DNA of 64,000 bases from Molanna angustata. Its lineage: Eukaryota > Arthropoda > Insecta > Trichoptera > Molannidae. A program made the translations under genes and the position numbers. Below are positions 62,215 through 64,000 of this stretch, in pieces. The stretch lies in assembly GCA_963576475.1 (NCBI GenBank), contig OY754973.1, positions 5,468,893 to 5,532,892 of the forward strand, written 5' to 3'. How positions within the stretch are numbered: the first letter of the stretch is position 1; every line of letters starts with the position of its first letter. The notes beneath the pieces were generated by a model. That model made no database searches, was not told where the DNA came from, and worked only from the letters and a program-made list of their open reading frames with translations.

Positions 62215-62395
62215 TCTCTGGTCCAACTGGCGAAATCAAACCCATATCACGGATATAATTATCATATGAAGATTTATGACATTAAAAGGTATTGTAGAAC
62301 TCCATTTAATAAATTATATCCATGATATGGGTAATCAAGAGGGTTTTGATTTCGCTTGTTGGACCAGACTTGCCCCCCCTGATTTATTAAGTTAT
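62215..62395. mobile_element. foldback MITE (family M), copy 2
   Basis: CTGGTCCAACTGGCGAAATC...CCCATATCACGGATATAATT pairs with AATTATATCCATGATATGGG...GATTTCGCTTGTTGGACCAG. Both copies are followed by ACTTGCCCCCC. Confidence 0.8.
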
Positions 62396-62494
62396 TGAAA
62401 GTGAAATGTTATAGTTAATTGTCTATGGGCAGGGAGAGCCTATCAGATAAAATAGATTATATTTGGCCAATGAAAATTTATCGTTTGTTTTGAA

Positions 62495-62682
62495 TTGCCT
62501 CTCAAGTAACTAACAATTTCTTTCTAAAATATTAATTAAACACGTACGAACTAACAAGTAGCCACATTCTGGAGACTTGCGATGTGTATCGTCTCACAGA
62601 TCCAGACTGAAAACACAATTCAAAAATGTCTCCACCGGGAATCGAACCCGGGACGATTGGCTCAGCAGAGCAACGAAGGCTA
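62495..62682 (-). mobile_element. tRNA-derived SINE copy, 5' end rearranged
   Basis: Reverse strand: B box GGTTCGATTCCCGG, then CCAGAATGTGGCTACTTG and the degraded 3' end. The A-box region is altered (CTTCGTTGCTCTGCTGAGCC) and about 10 bp shorter than in other copies. Confidence 0.75.
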
Positions 62683-63049
62683 TGCTATGTATTATGTGCT
62701 TATTCAATTGTTTGTTTTGTCAGAAGAGACAAGCGACCTACACCAATATGTCGTATAGATACACGTGGTCATACATATGTACATACAGTCGGGGCAAGCT
62801 TTTCTATCGACTTTCACAGCTACCCGGTTTTCCGTATGACCTTCGCCTACAGGTACATACCTTCCTTCCCGTACAGTTGCGCGGAACATTTTAAATCTTA
62901 AATAATATTATTTTATAAATAATTTTGGCACCATTTTGACTCTATGCACATATCCTAGGTTATTCTCGGTAACTAAATAACAACTCCATACATCTACCAG
63001 AGTATTTAGTATTTAGCGATTGCGTTGCACAGATATGGCGAACTGGTTT

Positions 63050-63545
63050 TTTTCTCTCCACTACTATGGAAAAGTGGAGAGTCATGACAATTATTAAGCG
63101 TTGTTTTTTACATCAATTTCTCAATGGGTATCGTGTAGAGAGTGCATACTTTGAGATTCGTAGTTTTTTGTGTATGCCGTACACAAATATAAAAATTTGT
63201 GTCCTCTGTGTAGCCCTAACTAAAATGCCGATAATTTTTTTATTGATTACATATATGTGAAGTACATTAACTGATGAGTTTTCTATAGACAAGGGTTCAT
63301 TTGCTCTATGATTTTTTACATCAATTTCTCAACAGGTATCCTTATAGAAAGTGCATGCAATGAGTTCTGTGACAATGTGTTTGTGTGTATGGTGTTTTAT
63401 GAAAACTTTTGTCCTCCGAGAAACCAATATTTGTTTAGGAGTTTAAATAAATATACCTACCTACTTCATTGTCAGCCTTTCAAGAAGAAAAAATCTTCAC
63501 TTACCTACTATGTATTGGAGATTTTAGTGTTGGCCACAATCCTAC
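63050..63545 (+). repeat. Rep-B copy, two partial units in tandem
   Basis: Unit 1 63050-63240 starts CTCTCCACTACTATGG...AGTGGAGAGTCATGACA and contains ACATCAATTTCTCAATGGGT. Unit 2 from 63310 repeats ACATCAATTTCTCAACAGGT and ends GATTTTAGTGTTGGCCACAA. Confidence 0.65.
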
Positions 63546-63549
63546 GTCA

Positions 63550-63890
63550 AACTTAAGGTTTATGTAGTACAATTTCACATTACTGCATATTTTATTTATA
63601 TTTATTTTATTTCATTTTTATAGTAGGTACAGACAGTCATATCTACAATGTATAAACACAAATGAGTTACCAGCATATGGACCAGTGAAGAATCTCAATA
63701 TTACCAATTTCCAACTATATTCAAATTTAAACCATCAAAAAAGATATTAATCATTCAATTCATAAACAAATAATTAAATCAATTAATTAATAATAATGAT
63801 AACAATAAACAATAAAATAAATATATAAATCAATAAATAACAAACATAAAAAATTGAACAATTACCTACATACTTGTGCCACATATCACT
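63550..63890. other. AT-rich DNA, nothing recognised
   Basis: Low-complexity AATAAATAA stretches only. Confidence 0.5.
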
Positions 63891-63902
63891 TTTATTTAGT
63901 AA

Positions 63903-64000
63903 CTAGCTGAGAAGCATCGCTTCGCTCAGCTTCTAAGCTAGGGCTTTCAGCCTACTTTTTACCGCTGCGCGGTAAATGGCCGCCTTCGGCGGTTCATGCA
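63903..64000. repeat. cluster of three GC-rich hairpins at the window edge
   Basis: AGCTGAG...CTCAGCT (63904-63930), TACCGCTGCGCGGTA (63960-63974) and CCGCCTTCGGCGG (63980-63992) follow in quick succession in DNA otherwise very AT-rich. Continues beyond the window. Confidence 0.7.

Larger units (their letters stand above)
34574..64000 (-). other. probable upstream ace2 intron, continuing beyond the window
   Basis: The 34410-34573 exon needs an upstream coding exon, because the active-site serine and glutamate regions are missing. None was recognised on the minus strand to the right, while retroelements and repeats fill the segment. The intron would then exceed 29 kb. This is inference from absence, since short exons can be missed by eye. 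Confidence 0.5.

Noticed and set aside
34574..64000. Search for further ace2 exons (active-site serine GESAG region, WTNYYYF-type end)
   Set aside because: No matching segment recognised by eye; remaining exons are presumed outside the window.

Overview
The window is animal nuclear DNA, most likely from a lepidopteran insect. It is strongly AT-rich and full of TACCTA-type motifs and moth/butterfly-style retroelement debris. Three short exons on the minus strand encode the C-terminal part of an insect acetylcholinesterase of the Drosophila Ace (lepidopteran ace2) type. No bacterial or viral gene organisation, CRISPR array or rRNA gene is visible.

Host gene: the ace2 exons lie at 34410-34573 (catalytic histidine region), 9907-10064 (end of the esterase domain) and 9030-9181 (GPI-type tail and stop). 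They join in frame with GT/AG borders and matching phases. The intron between the first two is about 24.3 kb and the next is 725 bp. No further ace2 exon was recognised above 34573, so the rest of the window (34574-64000) is probably one larger upstream intron. Bases 1 to about 9029 are 3' UTR and downstream DNA.

Transposon content: the only intact multi-domain reading frames belong to a full-length I-type non-LTR retrotransposon (46233-52316; gag-like ORF1, and ORF2 with endonuclease, reverse transcriptase and RNase H). It has a 10-bp target duplication and sits inside a tRNA-derived SINE. Several further copies of this SINE occur. Decayed ORF2 fragments of at least four other non-LTR types are scattered on both strands. 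There is also a Tc1/mariner-like transposase fragment, two ~1.4-1.5 kb elements sharing TA-type inverted ends, several foldback MITEs, and three unclassified repeat families. I call these Rep-A (10.2, 22.1, 45.5, 46.0, 60.3 kb), Rep-B (15.6, 18.5, 40.1, 41.3-42.0, 57.3, 63 kb) and Rep-C (17.7, 36.9-37.7, 40.3-41.3, 42.3, 59.9 kb). Rep-C includes a near-perfect ~430-bp inverted repeat.

Simple and tandem repeats: a 1.2-kb direct tandem duplication carrying (TA)n tracts (821-3434), an 18-bp-unit minisatellite (10760-11482), a ~68-bp satellite (28500-28945), and a 22-base G run. Three hammerhead-ribozyme-like motifs (30.5, 56.6, 58.0 kb) hint at Penelope-like element remnants. Long stretches hold only AT-rich DNA. 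All repeat clade names rest on reading the translated motifs by eye; no database search was possible.
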